From assembly GCA_905478035.1 (NCBI GenBank), contig CAJQGX010000034.1, positions 1 to 41,548 of the forward strand: DNA of 41,548 nt, in the 5' to 3' direction. This document shows, piece after piece, positions 23,066-32,232 of the stretch. The notes beneath the pieces were generated by a model, which saw only the letters and a list, made by a program, of their open reading frames with translations, was not told the DNA's origin and made no database searches. Positions within the stretch are counted from its first letter, which is position 1. The number at the start of each line of letters is the position of its first letter. The DNA comes from an uncultured SAR86 cluster bacterium. Lineage in GTDB: Bacteria; Pseudomonadota; Gammaproteobacteria; Magnimaribacterales; D2472. The position numbers and the translations under genes were made by a program.

Positions 23066-23926
23066 ATGGGAACACAGTTACAACCATCTCAGCTAAATAG
23101 TCCAGGCAAGGATATTGAATCCTATTTGGCTTCTGTGCATTCGATTCCTATTCTTACTAAGGAACAAGAACAAGAATTAGCATTAAAGCTATATGAAGAA
23201 GATGATCTAGATGCAGCAAGACAGTTAGTTATTCATCACCTTCGTTTTGTAGTTCATATTGCAAGATCTTATCAAGGATATGGCCTACCTTTGGCAGATA
23301 TTATTCAAGAAGGCAATGTTGGCTTAATGAAAGCAGTTGATAAGTATGATCCTCATAGGGGGGTTAAGGTTGTTTCTTTTGCTGTTCATTGGATTAAAGC
23401 TGAAATTCATGAATATATCCTTAAAAATTGGAGGCTGGTCAAGATTGCAACCACTAAGGCGCAAAGAAAACTATTTTTTAACTTAAGAAGTAAAAAGAAG
23501 ACTTTAGAATGGCTGACCAAAGAAGAAGCTGAAAAGATAGCAGAAGATTTAAATGTTGAAGTAAAAGATGTTTTGCATATGGAAAGCAGGTTGTCTTCAA
23601 ATGATGCATCATTTGATGCGCCAAGCTCAACAGATGATGATGAAGAAATCATGTCTCCTTCTCAGTACCTAGAAGACAAAACATATGATCCAGAATTAAT
23701 TGTTGCAACTTCAGAGGCACAGGAACTTAATCATAATGACTTAACAGAAGCCCTAAAAATGCTTGATGATAGAAGTAAGGATATTCTTCAGAGAAGATAT
23801 CTAACTGATCAAAAGGCAACACTTCATGACTTAGCAGATGAGTATGATGTTTCGGCTGAAAGAATTCGCCAGATTGAAAATGGTGCACTCAAAAAGCTTA
23901 AGGCATTTATGGTAACCGCTGCTTAA
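23066..23926 (+). CDS. rpoH: RNA polymerase sigma-32 factor (RpoH)
   Basis: The 286-aa sigma factor has region 1.2 (LTKEQEQELALKLYEEDD), region 2 (RFVVHIARSYQGYGLPLADIIQEGNVGLMKAVDKYDP), the RpoH-specific box QRKLFFNLR (133-141), and region 4 ending with the helix-turn-helix LADEYDVSAERIRQIENGALKKL. The box identifies heat-shock sigma-32 rather than RpoD or RpoS. It directs transcription of chaperone and protease genes. Length is typical (about 284). It is followed by trmB after 23 bp. Confidence 0.96.
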   Translation: MGTQLQPSQLNSPGKDIESYLASVHSIPILTKEQEQELALKLYEEDDLDAARQLVIHHLRFVVHIARSYQGYGLPLADIIQEGNVGLMKAVDKYDPHRGVKVVSFAVHWIKAEIHEYILKNWRLVKIATTKAQRKLFFNLRSKKKTLEWLTKEEAEKIAEDLNVEVKDVLHMESRLSSNDASFDAPSSTDDDEEIMSPSQYLEDKTYDPELIVATSEAQELNHNDLTEALKMLDDRSKDILQRRYLTDQKATLHDLADEYDVSAERIRQIENGALKKLKAFMVTAA

Positions 23927-23949
23927 ATCTATCAAAAAAGATAGAAAAA

Positions 23950-24594
23950 ATGCGCCACAAATATTTACCATCATTTGTAAAAAGAAGAGGCAGGATAACC
24001 TCCAGTCAGGAAGGTAATTTAGATCATCTTGCTTCATATGAGATCAATAAATATTCTCAAATAATTCAAGCCAAACAAGATTTTTCTAGAGTTGTTTTAG
24101 AGATTGGATTTGGAAATGGAGAGAATACTCTTGCTCTTTCAAGGGAAAATCCAGAATCTCTATATATTGCATCAGAAGTGTATCTAGCTGGGATAGGAGC
24201 ATTGCTAGGCGAGATAATTAGTAATGAAATTAATAATATTTTAATTACATCTGGGGATATAAGACTTTTAATAGATGATGTAAAAAAACCAATCTTTGAT
24301 GATGTAATTGTTATATGTCCAGATCCTTGGCCAAAACTTAAACATCACAAGAGAAGAATGCTTACGAATGAATTTTTTAAATTAATTCATCCAACAATAA
24401 AAGATGGCGGCGAGTTATTTATGTCAACTGATGTAAAAGACTATGCAGAATCTATTGAAGATCAGATATCTTTATCTGAGGGATTCTCTAGAACTGATAA
24501 ATCTAGATATGAGACTTCAGCTTTAACGAAGTTTCAAAGAAGAGCATTGCATGAGGGTAGAAAAATTTACCCTTTTTCACTTATAAAATCCTAG
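23950..24594 (+). CDS. trmB: tRNA (guanine-46-N7)-methyltransferase (TrmB)
   Basis: The 214-aa SAM-dependent enzyme has VKRRGRIT near the N-terminus, SAM-binding LEIGFGNGENT, EVYLAGIGALL, and the catalytic CPDPWPKLKHHKRRM motif, in the family order. It methylates N7 of G46 in the variable loop of tRNA. The usual FPDPW is CPDPW here. Translation starts at 23950, with no strong ribosome-binding site. The last four bases overlap the opposing hemW stop. Confidence 0.95.
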   Translation: MRHKYLPSFVKRRGRITSSQEGNLDHLASYEINKYSQIIQAKQDFSRVVLEIGFGNGENTLALSRENPESLYIASEVYLAGIGALLGEIISNEINNILITSGDIRLLIDDVKKPIFDDVIVICPDPWPKLKHHKRRMLTNEFFKLIHPTIKDGGELFMSTDVKDYAESIEDQISLSEGFSRTDKSRYETSALTKFQRRALHEGRKIYPFSLIKS

Positions 24595-25724
24595 CTAAAA
24601 GTATTCACAGTATCATTTAAGAATTTATAGCCAATGCTTGTTGCCTTAATTCCGTTTTTTTCTAAAAGATTATTACTTATACCAAGATCTAACTTTTTTA
24701 AAAAAGTCTCTGTTAAGTGTATTTTCCTGCTTTTTAGTTCATCAAAACTAACCCCATCCTTTAGTCTTAGTAAGTTCATTGCTAAATCAATATCATATCC
24801 ATCTGTAGTAATTTGATTTTTAGAGACCTTGGAGGGATTTTTGATATAGGAATCCACCTTCTTTAGCTTAACCATTCTTGTTATTTCATCTTCAGATGTA
24901 ATTTTACTGTGAGCACCTGGGCCAAGCCCCAAAAAATCACCATACATCCAGTAATTCATATTGTGCTTACTAAAAGACTTTTCTTTAGTCCAAGAAGAAA
25001 CCTCATATTGATAAAACCTACTTTTATTAAGTAGCTTTTGGGCGGCCTGTTCCATTTTTTCTATTTCAGTATCTTTTGGAATTTTAAGCTCCTTTTTGTA
25101 AAAGATTGTATTTGGCTCAATTGTTAACTGATACATAGAAAGATGAGAAATATTTTGTGAGCAAAAGATCTCTATATCCTTTACAAAAGAGGACAATGAT
25201 TGCCCCATAACACCGTATATTAAATCTATGGAAGTTTTAATAGACTTAATGCTATCAATTATATTTAAGGCTTTTAGTGCCTCATCAGCATTATGGTTGC
25301 GCTCTAAACTCTTCAAGGTAACATTGTCAAAACTTTGGATGCCAATAGAGGCTCTATTAATACCAATATTAGATAGATCGGTTAAGTAATCTAACGTAAC
25401 TTCCTTGGGGTTAAACTCGAAACTTATCTCACAATCTTTATTTATCATTCTACTGCTTGATAGTTTGAGTAATATCTTTTCAATATTTTTTGAGTTCACT
25501 AAAGAGGGAGTGCCTCCACCGAAATATATAGATATAAATTTTCTGCCTGAAATATATATTTTTGATGCCTCTAAGTCAGACAATATTGCATCTATAAGAA
25601 GATCCTCATCTCCATTTTTCTTATTAATATCTATATTGAAATCACAATATGGACATTGCTTCTCACACCATGGAAGATGAATATATAAAGACAGTGGCGT
25701 TTCTTTGGGACTAAATTTTTTCAA
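24591..25724 (-). CDS. hemW: radical SAM protein HemW
   Basis: The 377-aa protein has the radical SAM cluster Cys20, Cys24 and Cys27 (CEKQCPYCDFN), a GGGTPS SAM-binding motif, EFNPKEV, GIQSFDNVTL and GPGAHSKI. The CxxxCxxC followed by DFN/F and the length separate HemW (heme chaperone) from true coproporphyrinogen dehydrogenase HemN (about 450 aa). HemW binds heme and delivers it to respiratory proteins. It is the last gene of the long minus-strand operon and starts 14 bases inside rdgB. Confidence 0.9.
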   Translation of the reverse strand: MKKFSPKETPLSLYIHLPWCEKQCPYCDFNIDINKKNGDEDLLIDAILSDLEASKIYISGRKFISIYFGGGTPSLVNSKNIEKILLKLSSSRMINKDCEISFEFNPKEVTLDYLTDLSNIGINRASIGIQSFDNVTLKSLERNHNADEALKALNIIDSIKSIKTSIDLIYGVMGQSLSSFVKDIEIFCSQNISHLSMYQLTIEPNTIFYKKELKIPKDTEIEKMEQAAQKLLNKSRFYQYEVSSWTKEKSFSKHNMNYWMYGDFLGLGPGAHSKITSEDEITRMVKLKKVDSYIKNPSKVSKNQITTDGYDIDLAMNLLRLKDGVSFDELKSRKIHLTETFLKKLDLGISNNLLEKNGIKATSIGYKFLNDTVNTFS

Positions 25725-26307
25725 GTTCTGCTAAGAATGAACGAGCAGCAAGAGCTCTATGACTAATAGTATTTTTGATTTCTGGGGAGATTGATGCCAT
25801 AGATGTTTGAGGATCTTCAAGATAAAAAATCTTGTCGTATCCAAAGCCTCCTTCGCCATCACTTTTGATGCTAACTTTTCCATGAATTTGACCTGAAGAA
25901 TATATTGGCATTGGATCGTCATGAGAATGAATTCCAACTAAAACACATACATAGTAAGCAGGTAGTGATTCCAAGTTTCTCTTTTTTAATTCAGCAATAA
26001 TTTTATTTCTGTTATCAAGATCAGATGCTTCTTCTCCAGCATACCTAGCAGAATATATCCCAGGTTCAAAATTTAAACCAGGTACCACCAATCCAGAATC
26101 ATCTGCAACTGTAAAAAGTTTCGATTCTTTTGCACCATGCCTTGCTTTTTTTAAAGCATTTTCAAAAAATGTCATGCCATCTTCGACAGCATCATCAATG
26201 CCTAGGTCAGTTTGGCAAATCAAATCAAGCTTGTTGAAAAGTTTTTTAAACTCTTTTAACTTCCCTTGATTTGAGGTGGCTAATAAAATTTTCTTACTTT
26301 CTTCCAA
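25711..26307 (-). CDS. rdgB: XTP/dITP diphosphatase (RdgB/HAM1)
   Basis: The enzyme hydrolyses non-canonical purine triphosphates (dITP, XTP) to monophosphates and keeps them out of DNA. Motifs are LLATSNQGKLKEF, VADDSGLVVPGLNFEPGIYSARYAGEEASD, GEGGFGYDKIF, and SHRALAARSFL. I place the start at TTG 26307: this gives 198 aa (E. coli 197), has AGGGGG about ten bases upstream, and begins right before the first conserved strand. A TTG at 26331 would add eight residues that duplicate the reading of the metW 3' end. The gene overlaps metW by 14 bp. Confidence 0.92.
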   Translation of the reverse strand: MEESKKILLATSNQGKLKEFKKLFNKLDLICQTDLGIDDAVEDGMTFFENALKKARHGAKESKLFTVADDSGLVVPGLNFEPGIYSARYAGEEASDLDNRNKIIAELKKRNLESLPAYYVCVLVGIHSHDDPMPIYSSGQIHGKVSIKSDGEGGFGYDKIFYLEDPQTSMASISPEIKNTISHRALAARSFLAELEKI

Positions 26308-26887
26308 GTAGATATACCCCCTCAGAAGCAAATAAATTTGGAGAGCGAGATGCCAAAATGCTTTGTTGTCTTTTAGGGTTTAAGAATAATTTTTTATATA
26401 TAACGAAGCCTTCATCAGAACAAAGTTTTTCAAAGTCATTGATGGTGCAAAGATGGACATTTTCTGTTTCATACCAACTTGAGGGTAGGTTTGGAGTAAC
26501 CGGCATTTTGCCAGAAACCAAATCCATTCTGCATCTCCAATAGCCAAGGTTTGGAAGAGTAACAACACACTGGTTCGAGAGTTTCAGCATTCTTCTTAGA
26601 GCTAAGTGAGGGTTTTTTAGGCATTGAATAGAACTAGCCATAATTGATATATCAAAATTAGAAGACTCAAATTCTTGGATGCCTGCATCAATATCTTGCT
26701 GAATAACAGAAACACCTTTTTCTATACACTCTTGGATTTTCTTATGGTCAATTTCAACGCCATAGCCTTTAACTTTTTTTGTATCAATTAGCTCTTTTAA
26801 TAATGATCCATCTCCACAACCAAAATCTATTACCTTGCTATTATCAGGTATCCATTCGTTAATAATTTTTGATAAAGGAATATTCAT
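26294..26887 (-). CDS. metW: methionine biosynthesis protein MetW
   Basis: The 197-aa class I methyltransferase-fold protein has VIDFGCGDGSLL (motif I), GYGVEID, QQDIDAGI, CLKNPHLALRRML, and PNLGYWRCRMDL, all diagnostic of MetW. MetW pairs with MetX in many Proteobacteria and is needed for or stimulates homoserine acylation. Start and stop overlap metX (TGATG) and rdgB. Length matches Pseudomonas MetW (about 195 aa). Confidence 0.95.
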   Translation of the reverse strand: MNIPLSKIINEWIPDNSKVIDFGCGDGSLLKELIDTKKVKGYGVEIDHKKIQECIEKGVSVIQQDIDAGIQEFESSNFDISIMASSIQCLKNPHLALRRMLKLSNQCVVTLPNLGYWRCRMDLVSGKMPVTPNLPSSWYETENVHLCTINDFEKLCSDEGFVIYKKLFLNPKRQQSILASRSPNLFASEGVYLLGRK

Positions 26888-27981
26888 CAGGATTTTATAA
26901 AAGCTTTAATAATTTCATTGTATTTCTCAGAGGCAAACAGGAAGCTGTCATGACCCTGCTCTCCATGAAGATTAACGTATGTACAATTTACATTAGTTTT
27001 CATTCCAGCTAGTTGAATTTCTTTGCCTCTCTCTGGAGGGTATAGCCAGTCACTGTCAAAACCAATAATTAACATACGACATGAGATGACGGACATTGCT
27101 TCTTCAAGATCTCCATTCGTTTTAGATGATGCATCATAGTCATCCATTGCTTTTGTCATTAGTATGTATGAGTTAGCATCAAAGCTATCTGAAAACTTTT
27201 CACCTTTATACTGCAGATAGTTCTCTACTTCATAATCTATAGTGCCAGAGAGTTTTGAATCACTATCCTGGTGCCTTCTTCCAAATTTTAAATCCATATG
27301 CTTTTCAGAAAGATAGGTAATATGTCCAAGCATCCTAGCTGCCTTTAATCCATTTTTAGGCTTGGTATTGTGTTCAATATAATCCCCATCAAAAAAGTTA
27401 ATATCTTTCCTAATAGACTCCCTGGAAACCTCATTCATTGCTATATTTTGAGTGCTAGAATTTGCTGCAGCTGCAAAAACTCCAGCCTTGCATAGCATAT
27501 CAGGGAAGGAAATTGACCATTGGAGAGCCTGCATTCCACCTAAGCTTCCTCCAACCACGAGATGCCATTTTTTTACTTCCAAAAAATCAGATAAAAGTTT
27601 TTGTGAATTAACCCAGTCAATTACAGACATAATGGGAAAGTTTTTACCATATACTTTGCCAGTATCAGGATTGATTGAAGTTGGTCCAGTAGAGCCTGAA
27701 CAGCCACCCAGGTTATTTGAGCAGACTACAAAATATTTATTAGTGTCAATAGCCTTATCAGGCCCAATAATATTATCCCACCAGCCTAAATTTGCACCCT
27801 CAGAATCTATACCAGCAGCATGATGGTTGCCAGAGAAAGCATGACATACTAAAACCGCATTTGATTTATTTTCATTTAATTCACCATATGTTTCTATCAT
27901 TAAATCAAATGAATCTAATTTTATTCCTGATTCTAAATCAAGGCCTTCTTTAAAATGAACAAGCTCTGTATTAATTTTCAT
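26887..27981 (-). CDS. metX: homoserine O-acyltransferase (MetX)
   Basis: The 364-aa alpha/beta hydrolase has CHAFSGNHHAAG, NNLGGCSGSTGPTSINP, the nucleophile elbow GGSLGGMQALQW with Ser146, and DSDWLYPP and GHDSFL carrying the catalytic Asp and His. MetX acylates homoserine, the first committed step of methionine synthesis. Many gammaproteobacterial MetX enzymes paired with MetW prefer succinyl-CoA, so acetyl or succinyl specificity cannot be decided by reading alone. It overlaps metW by one base and yggT by four. Confidence 0.95.
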   Translation of the reverse strand: MKINTELVHFKEGLDLESGIKLDSFDLMIETYGELNENKSNAVLVCHAFSGNHHAAGIDSEGANLGWWDNIIGPDKAIDTNKYFVVCSNNLGGCSGSTGPTSINPDTGKVYGKNFPIMSVIDWVNSQKLLSDFLEVKKWHLVVGGSLGGMQALQWSISFPDMLCKAGVFAAAANSSTQNIAMNEVSRESIRKDINFFDGDYIEHNTKPKNGLKAARMLGHITYLSEKHMDLKFGRRHQDSDSKLSGTIDYEVENYLQYKGEKFSDSFDANSYILMTKAMDDYDASSKTNGDLEEAMSVISCRMLIIGFDSDWLYPPERGKEIQLAGMKTNVNCTYVNLHGEQGHDSFLFASEKYNEIIKAFIKS

Positions 27982-28502
27982 ACTATCGATCTAATAATAT
28001 CCTGCAGAAAGCTAATAATTACATTAATAAGAATAAAGGCAAATATTGGAGAAAAATCTAAGCCACCCATTGAAGGTATAAATTTCTTTATAGGATTTAG
28101 TACATTATCTGAGATTTCATTTATTAATTCAGGGGCAGGGTGATCATTGTTAGGTGATACCCAGCTCAAAATAACAGATCCGATAATTGAGAAAAAGATA
28201 ATATTTAAAGCAATTTTAATAATTTCAATAAACGCAATAATTATTAACACCGAAGCCTCATATTGAGAAGAATATAAAAGTTGAAAACTTAAAAACTTTA
28301 ACCCAACAGCGATGAGGCCAATGGTATAAAGCTGATTAGAAAAAACAGACAGCTTTGAGATAGGCTTATATGCAGCAACGAAGACTTTTACGATAGGATT
28401 AAAATAATTTACTTTTAGGGCATTAAAAATAAATAAGTATACAAATCCATAACACAAAATAGAAAGTATTATATTTGTTAGGTCTACTATATTAGGACTC
28501 AT
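27978..28502 (-). CDS. yggT: YggT family membrane protein
   Basis: The 174-aa protein has two YggT repeats, each with two hydrophobic spans; the conserved SWVSPNNDHPAPELINEISDNVLNPIKKFIP segment lies in the second, and the first is more diverged. YggT proteins are linked to osmotic or turgor response and, in other phyla, to cell division (YlmG) or photosystem assembly. Length fits proteobacterial YggT (about 190). It is embedded between proC and metX with overlaps on both sides. Confidence 0.9.
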   Translation of the reverse strand: MSPNIVDLTNIILSILCYGFVYLFIFNALKVNYFNPIVKVFVAAYKPISKLSVFSNQLYTIGLIAVGLKFLSFQLLYSSQYEASVLIIIAFIEIIKIALNIIFFSIIGSVILSWVSPNNDHPAPELINEISDNVLNPIKKFIPSMGGLDFSPIFAFILINVIISFLQDIIRSIV

Positions 28503-29283
28503 TTGAAATTTCCTTTGATCTTTTTATTGCTGTTGTGATTCCTTTATCGAAAGTACTTAATAACTTATTTTCTTTAAAGCTTTTTAACCCAGCCTCAGTA
28601 GTACCTTTCTTTGATGCAACTTTTGCAATTAAGTTATCTAGATTATCATTACTAGCTACTGACAAAGCAACACCTTCAAGCATGTTGGACATAGCATCCG
28701 CGACCATCTTTGCATCATTATTACAAATCTTCATCAATCTTTTTTCATATACTTTTAATAAATAAAAAAAGTACGCTGGCCCGCTGCCAATAAGTCCGGT
28801 GAAGGCATCCATTTCCTGCTCTTTATTTAATTCAATAGCCATACCTAATTTATTAAATATTTTCTTAACCTTGTTAAAGCTAGGTGAAGATGAAGATATA
28901 TTAAATAGGGCAGTGATTCCTTTGCCAAACTTTGATGATGTGGTCGGCATAGCTCTAATTAACTGGATATTTTTTGATATTGAAAAATACTGTTTAGATT
29001 TAATACCTGCAACCAAAGATACTACTTTGGGATTTTTATGACTGTCACAGATTTCTTGAAAAGCCATAAGTGCATCTTTAGGCTTAACAGCCAAAAAGAA
29101 CAGGTCAATATTATTAATATGTTTGCTAGAATATTTCTTTATACCAATTTTCTTTAAGTAACTTTGATTTTTCTTATTCCTATCAATAAATAGAATATTT
29201 CTTTTGTCATACCCAATAGAGATGAGTCCAAGGATAATTGATTGAGCAATATTTCCTGCTCCAAAAAAAACTATTTTCTTCAT
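28492..29283 (-). CDS. proC: pyrroline-5-carboxylate reductase (ProC)
   Basis: The 263-aa enzyme has the Rossmann loop FFGAGNIAQSIILGL, AVKPKDA, LVAGIKSKQ, IRAMPTTSS, LIGSGPAYFFYLL and the C-terminal GTTEAGLKSF. It reduces pyrroline-5-carboxylate to proline with NAD(P)H. Proteobacterial ProC often has MPN(T/L)P where this has MPTTSS, a mild divergence. It overlaps yggS by four bases and yggT by eleven. Confidence 0.94.
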   Translation of the reverse strand: MKKIVFFGAGNIAQSIILGLISIGYDKRNILFIDRNKKNQSYLKKIGIKKYSSKHINNIDLFFLAVKPKDALMAFQEICDSHKNPKVVSLVAGIKSKQYFSISKNIQLIRAMPTTSSKFGKGITALFNISSSSPSFNKVKKIFNKLGMAIELNKEQEMDAFTGLIGSGPAYFFYLLKVYEKRLMKICNNDAKMVADAMSNMLEGVALSVASNDNLDNLIAKVASKKGTTEAGLKSFKENKLLSTFDKGITTAIKRSKEISNES

Positions 29284-29966
29284 TTTCGTTTTCCAAATAT
29301 GAGTTCACCAACCCTAATCATATTAGAGCCACACTTTATAGCACATTCAAAATCAGATGTAGTCCCCATTGATAAATAAGTTGCTTCAGGAAACTCCTTA
29401 ACTAAATTGTTATGAAGTTTTCTGGCTTTAATCATTTCTCTTTCTTTATCTATAATATTATTAGTCATTTTTGGTAGCACCATTATGCCTTTAAGCACAA
29501 TATTGGATTGCAGATTTACATAACTGGCAAACTCTAAAAGAGTATCTGGGCTAATGCCGCTTTTTGTTTCTTCACCAGAAATATTTATTTGAATAAGTGC
29601 ATTCATTTTTTTATTGGATGCGATACATTCGTTATTTAATTTATCTACTACTTTAGGTCTATCTAATGAATGAATCCAGCTTGCATGAGTTGTGATTAGT
29701 TTTATTTTATTCGTTTGAATTGGTCCAATGAAGTGCCAATTGATATCTTCATTCTGCAGAAGCTCTGCTTTGCTGGCAAGCTCTTGAGCATAATTTTCAC
29801 CAAAATCATTAAGGCCTAGCTCTATAGCTGCTCTGATATATTCATGATCCTTTTTTTTAGAAACTGCTATTAAAGAAACCATTCTTGGATCAATATTAGC
29901 TTTCTTAGATGCCACAGCAATATTATTCTTTACTAAGCTTATGTTTTGATTTATTTCTTTTTGCAT
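29280..29966 (-). CDS. yggS: PLP homeostasis protein (YggS/PLPBP)
   Basis: The 228-aa TIM-barrel protein carries the PLP-binding lysine in IAVSKKKDHEYI, GENYAQELASK, WHFIGPIQTNKIKL, IQINISGEETKSG, MGTTSDFECAI and MIRVGELIFG, all YggS/PROSC signatures. It binds pyridoxal phosphate without known catalysis and balances vitamin B6 and amino-acid pools. It starts 16 bases inside the upstream SPOR gene. Its place before proC is conserved in gammaproteobacteria. Confidence 0.95.
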   Translation of the reverse strand: MQKEINQNISLVKNNIAVASKKANIDPRMVSLIAVSKKKDHEYIRAAIELGLNDFGENYAQELASKAELLQNEDINWHFIGPIQTNKIKLITTHASWIHSLDRPKVVDKLNNECIASNKKMNALIQINISGEETKSGISPDTLLEFASYVNLQSNIVLKGIMVLPKMTNNIIDKEREMIKARKLHNNLVKEFPEATYLSMGTTSDFECAIKCGSNMIRVGELIFGKRK

Positions 29967-30484
29967 AAAGTTCTTAGTTGAGGATCAAAGCCATTTTTTG
30001 TTATTTTTTCTTTAGCATTATTAGCAGCTGATCTATTTTCATAAGGACCACTTAATACGCTGTGAAGCAGTTTGCCGGGTTTGGAAGCGCTATATATATC
30101 ATTTATAGTCATAAACTCGACCTCATTTAACATTTCAACTGCCTCATAGGCATACTTTTTATTGCCATAAGCTCCAACCTGAACAAAATACTCACATTCT
30201 AAGGTGTCATCAAGTTTATTTGTTTCTATTAATACTGAGTCTTCCATTAAGGAGGTTGGAAAATTTATTGTTACTGTATTATTTATATTACGCTGATCAA
30301 TACTTTTAATATCAGTTCCAAAATAAAAAACTGAAATTACAATAAGAAAAAAGGCTGTAAAGCCAAGACCCAATAAGAATACCGATGGGACAACTTCTAC
30401 ATTTTTTCTTTTTGACCTGTATACCGTCTTTTTTGCTTTACCCTTGCTTCTGCTTAGAGATTTTCTATTCGCATAATCCTTCAT
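29951..30484 (-). CDS. SPOR-domain membrane protein (FtsN-like)
   Basis: The 177-aa protein has a basic cytosolic N-terminus (1-30), one membrane span (about 33-55), a short linker, and a C-terminal SPOR domain (about 96-175) with YFVQVGAYGNKKYAYEAVEMLN and LSGPYENRSAANNAKEKI. SPOR domains bind denuded peptidoglycan at the septum. Position downstream of argS matches the ftsN-like gene of pseudomonads and relatives, but the short linker and lack of an obvious FtsN essential helix leave its division role uncertain. It lies five bases after argS. Confidence 0.85.
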   Translation of the reverse strand: MKDYANRKSLSRSKGKAKKTVYRSKRKNVEVVPSVFLLGLGFTAFFLIVISVFYFGTDIKSIDQRNINNTVTINFPTSLMEDSVLIETNKLDDTLECEYFVQVGAYGNKKYAYEAVEMLNEVEFMTINDIYSASKPGKLLHSVLSGPYENRSAANNAKEKITKNGFDPQLRTLCKKK

Positions 30485-30489
30485 TTAGG

Positions 30490-32232
30490 TTACATTTTTT
30501 CCATGGGCTCAATTCCAAGAAGCTCAAACCCATTAGCGATAACAGATTTAACCGCGTCTAGACACAAAATGATTGAATCAAGGTTTTCTTCTGACTCAGT
30601 TAGTACTGGGTTGTCATTATAAAAACTATGAAATGTATGAGCCAAATCTTTTAAATAAAAAATTATTAGATGAGGGTGAAGTGAAAGAGAAGATCTTTTT
30701 AATATACTTGGATACCTACTAATTTCATGAATAAGTTTATCGCATTTTTTATATGACCCATTAATAATTGAGTCAGGCGAAGAGGGCATGTTTGTATTGC
30801 TGTTTTTGTACTTGCCAAGCAATGAAAATATTCTTGCATGTGCGTACTGAATATAATAAAACATATTTTCTTTACTATCAGAAGTAGCTAAATTTAAATC
30901 AAAATCTAGATGTTGATCAGCCTGCTTTGAAAGGTAGTAAAATCTAGCAGCGTCAGTTCCTATATCTTGTATCAAATCCTTTAAAGAATAAAAATCTCCA
31001 GATCTGGTGGACATCTTTACTTTTTTCCCATCTTTAAAGAGATTTGCAAACTGAACAAGCTGCACATCTAATTTATCTTTATTAAAACCTAATCCGCTTA
31101 TAGATGCTTCGATTCTTTTTATATAGCCGTGATGGTCTGCTCCCCAAACATTAATAAGCTTATCAAAACCTCTATCTATTTTATTTTTATGATACGCAAC
31201 GTCTGAAGCAAAATAAGTAGGCCTTTCATCCTCTCTTATAAGAACTCTATTTTTATCATCTCCACTTTCAGATGTATCTAACCAAATTGCACCTTTTTCT
31301 TCGAATGCAAGCTTTTTAGATTTAAGAGTTTCAATTGCAAGAGAGATTTTAGAATTCTTATCAGCCATATCACCAAGGGAAGACTCATAAAACCAATGGT
31401 CAAAACTAACATTAAATAATTTTAAATCCTCTTTAATAGTTTCAAGAACGGAGTTCAAAGCAAAGTCTTTTATATCAGACCACTGAGAGTCAAAGTCTTT
31501 AATTCTAAAAACTAGTGCATCTATTTCTTTTTCATCATCTTCAGGCAACTGAGCAGTGTACAAATGTATATCTCGAATAGATTTAGTACTATTTATTTTT
31601 TTGAAAGCTTTCGCAATGTCTTCAATATAGGATCCTTTATATGCATTCTTAGGAAAGAAATCCTTAAATGAATCCTGATGAATTCTTACATAAACACTTG
31701 CAGTTAGAATATCAATTTGCCTGCCTGCATCATTAATATAATATTCTTTTTCAACTCTAAAGCCACACGAAGAGAGTATTCTTCCTATAGCATCTCCATA
31801 GGCTGCACCTCTTCCATGACCAACATGAAGTGGTCCAGTTGGATTAGCTGATACAAACTCAATTTGAACTGATTTATTTTCTCCATCCTTAGATGTCCCA
31901 AACTCTTTGGGGTTGTCATTAATCTGCTTGATAGTTGATACGAAATCCTCACGTTTTAAAGTTACATTAATAAATCCTGGTCCTGCAGATTCTACATTTT
32001 CATATTTTTCAGATTTCTCCATAATTGAGGCAAGTTTGACTGCAAGGTCTTTCGGATTCTGCTTTAAAATACTTGCCGCAATCATGCATACGTTAGACGT
32101 AGCATGACCTTTTTTTAGGTCATCAGTTAGTGTTGTGGCAGACCTCTCTTTTATTGAGATAATTTGACTATTATTAATCTCAGGTAATGAAGATAAGAAT
32201 TTATCAATCTGTTCATTAATAGTTTGAATCAT
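30490..32232 (-). CDS. argS: arginyl-tRNA synthetase
   Basis: The 580-aa class Ia synthetase has the N-terminal Add-1 domain, the HIGH motif as HVGHGRG in SANPTGPLHVGHGRGAAYGD, YINDAGRQI, the conserved WGADHHGYIKRI, KKVKMSTRSGDFYSL in the KMSKS position, and a C-terminal DALR anticodon-binding domain. It charges tRNA-Arg. Size is normal (E. coli 577 aa). Its start overlaps the efp stop by one base (TAATG). Confidence 0.97.
   Translation of the reverse strand: MIQTINEQIDKFLSSLPEINNSQIISIKERSATTLTDDLKKGHATSNVCMIAASILKQNPKDLAVKLASIMEKSEKYENVESAGPGFINVTLKREDFVSTIKQINDNPKEFGTSKDGENKSVQIEFVSANPTGPLHVGHGRGAAYGDAIGRILSSCGFRVEKEYYINDAGRQIDILTASVYVRIHQDSFKDFFPKNAYKGSYIEDIAKAFKKINSTKSIRDIHLYTAQLPEDDEKEIDALVFRIKDFDSQWSDIKDFALNSVLETIKEDLKLFNVSFDHWFYESSLGDMADKNSKISLAIETLKSKKLAFEEKGAIWLDTSESGDDKNRVLIREDERPTYFASDVAYHKNKIDRGFDKLINVWGADHHGYIKRIEASISGLGFNKDKLDVQLVQFANLFKDGKKVKMSTRSGDFYSLKDLIQDIGTDAARFYYLSKQADQHLDFDLNLATSDSKENMFYYIQYAHARIFSLLGKYKNSNTNMPSSPDSIINGSYKKCDKLIHEISRYPSILKRSSLSLHPHLIIFYLKDLAHTFHSFYNDNPVLTESEENLDSIILCLDAVKSVIANGFELLGIEPMEKM

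Noticed and set aside
26308-26331. Upstream TTG start for rdgB
   Set aside because: It adds eight non-family residues; TTG at 26307 has a better-placed purine-rich site and gives the usual length.
27452-27823. 123-codon plus-strand open frame
   Set aside because: It is antisense to metX, which has complete catalytic motifs; composition of the translated peptide looks like a shadow, with no family resemblance or ribosome-binding site.
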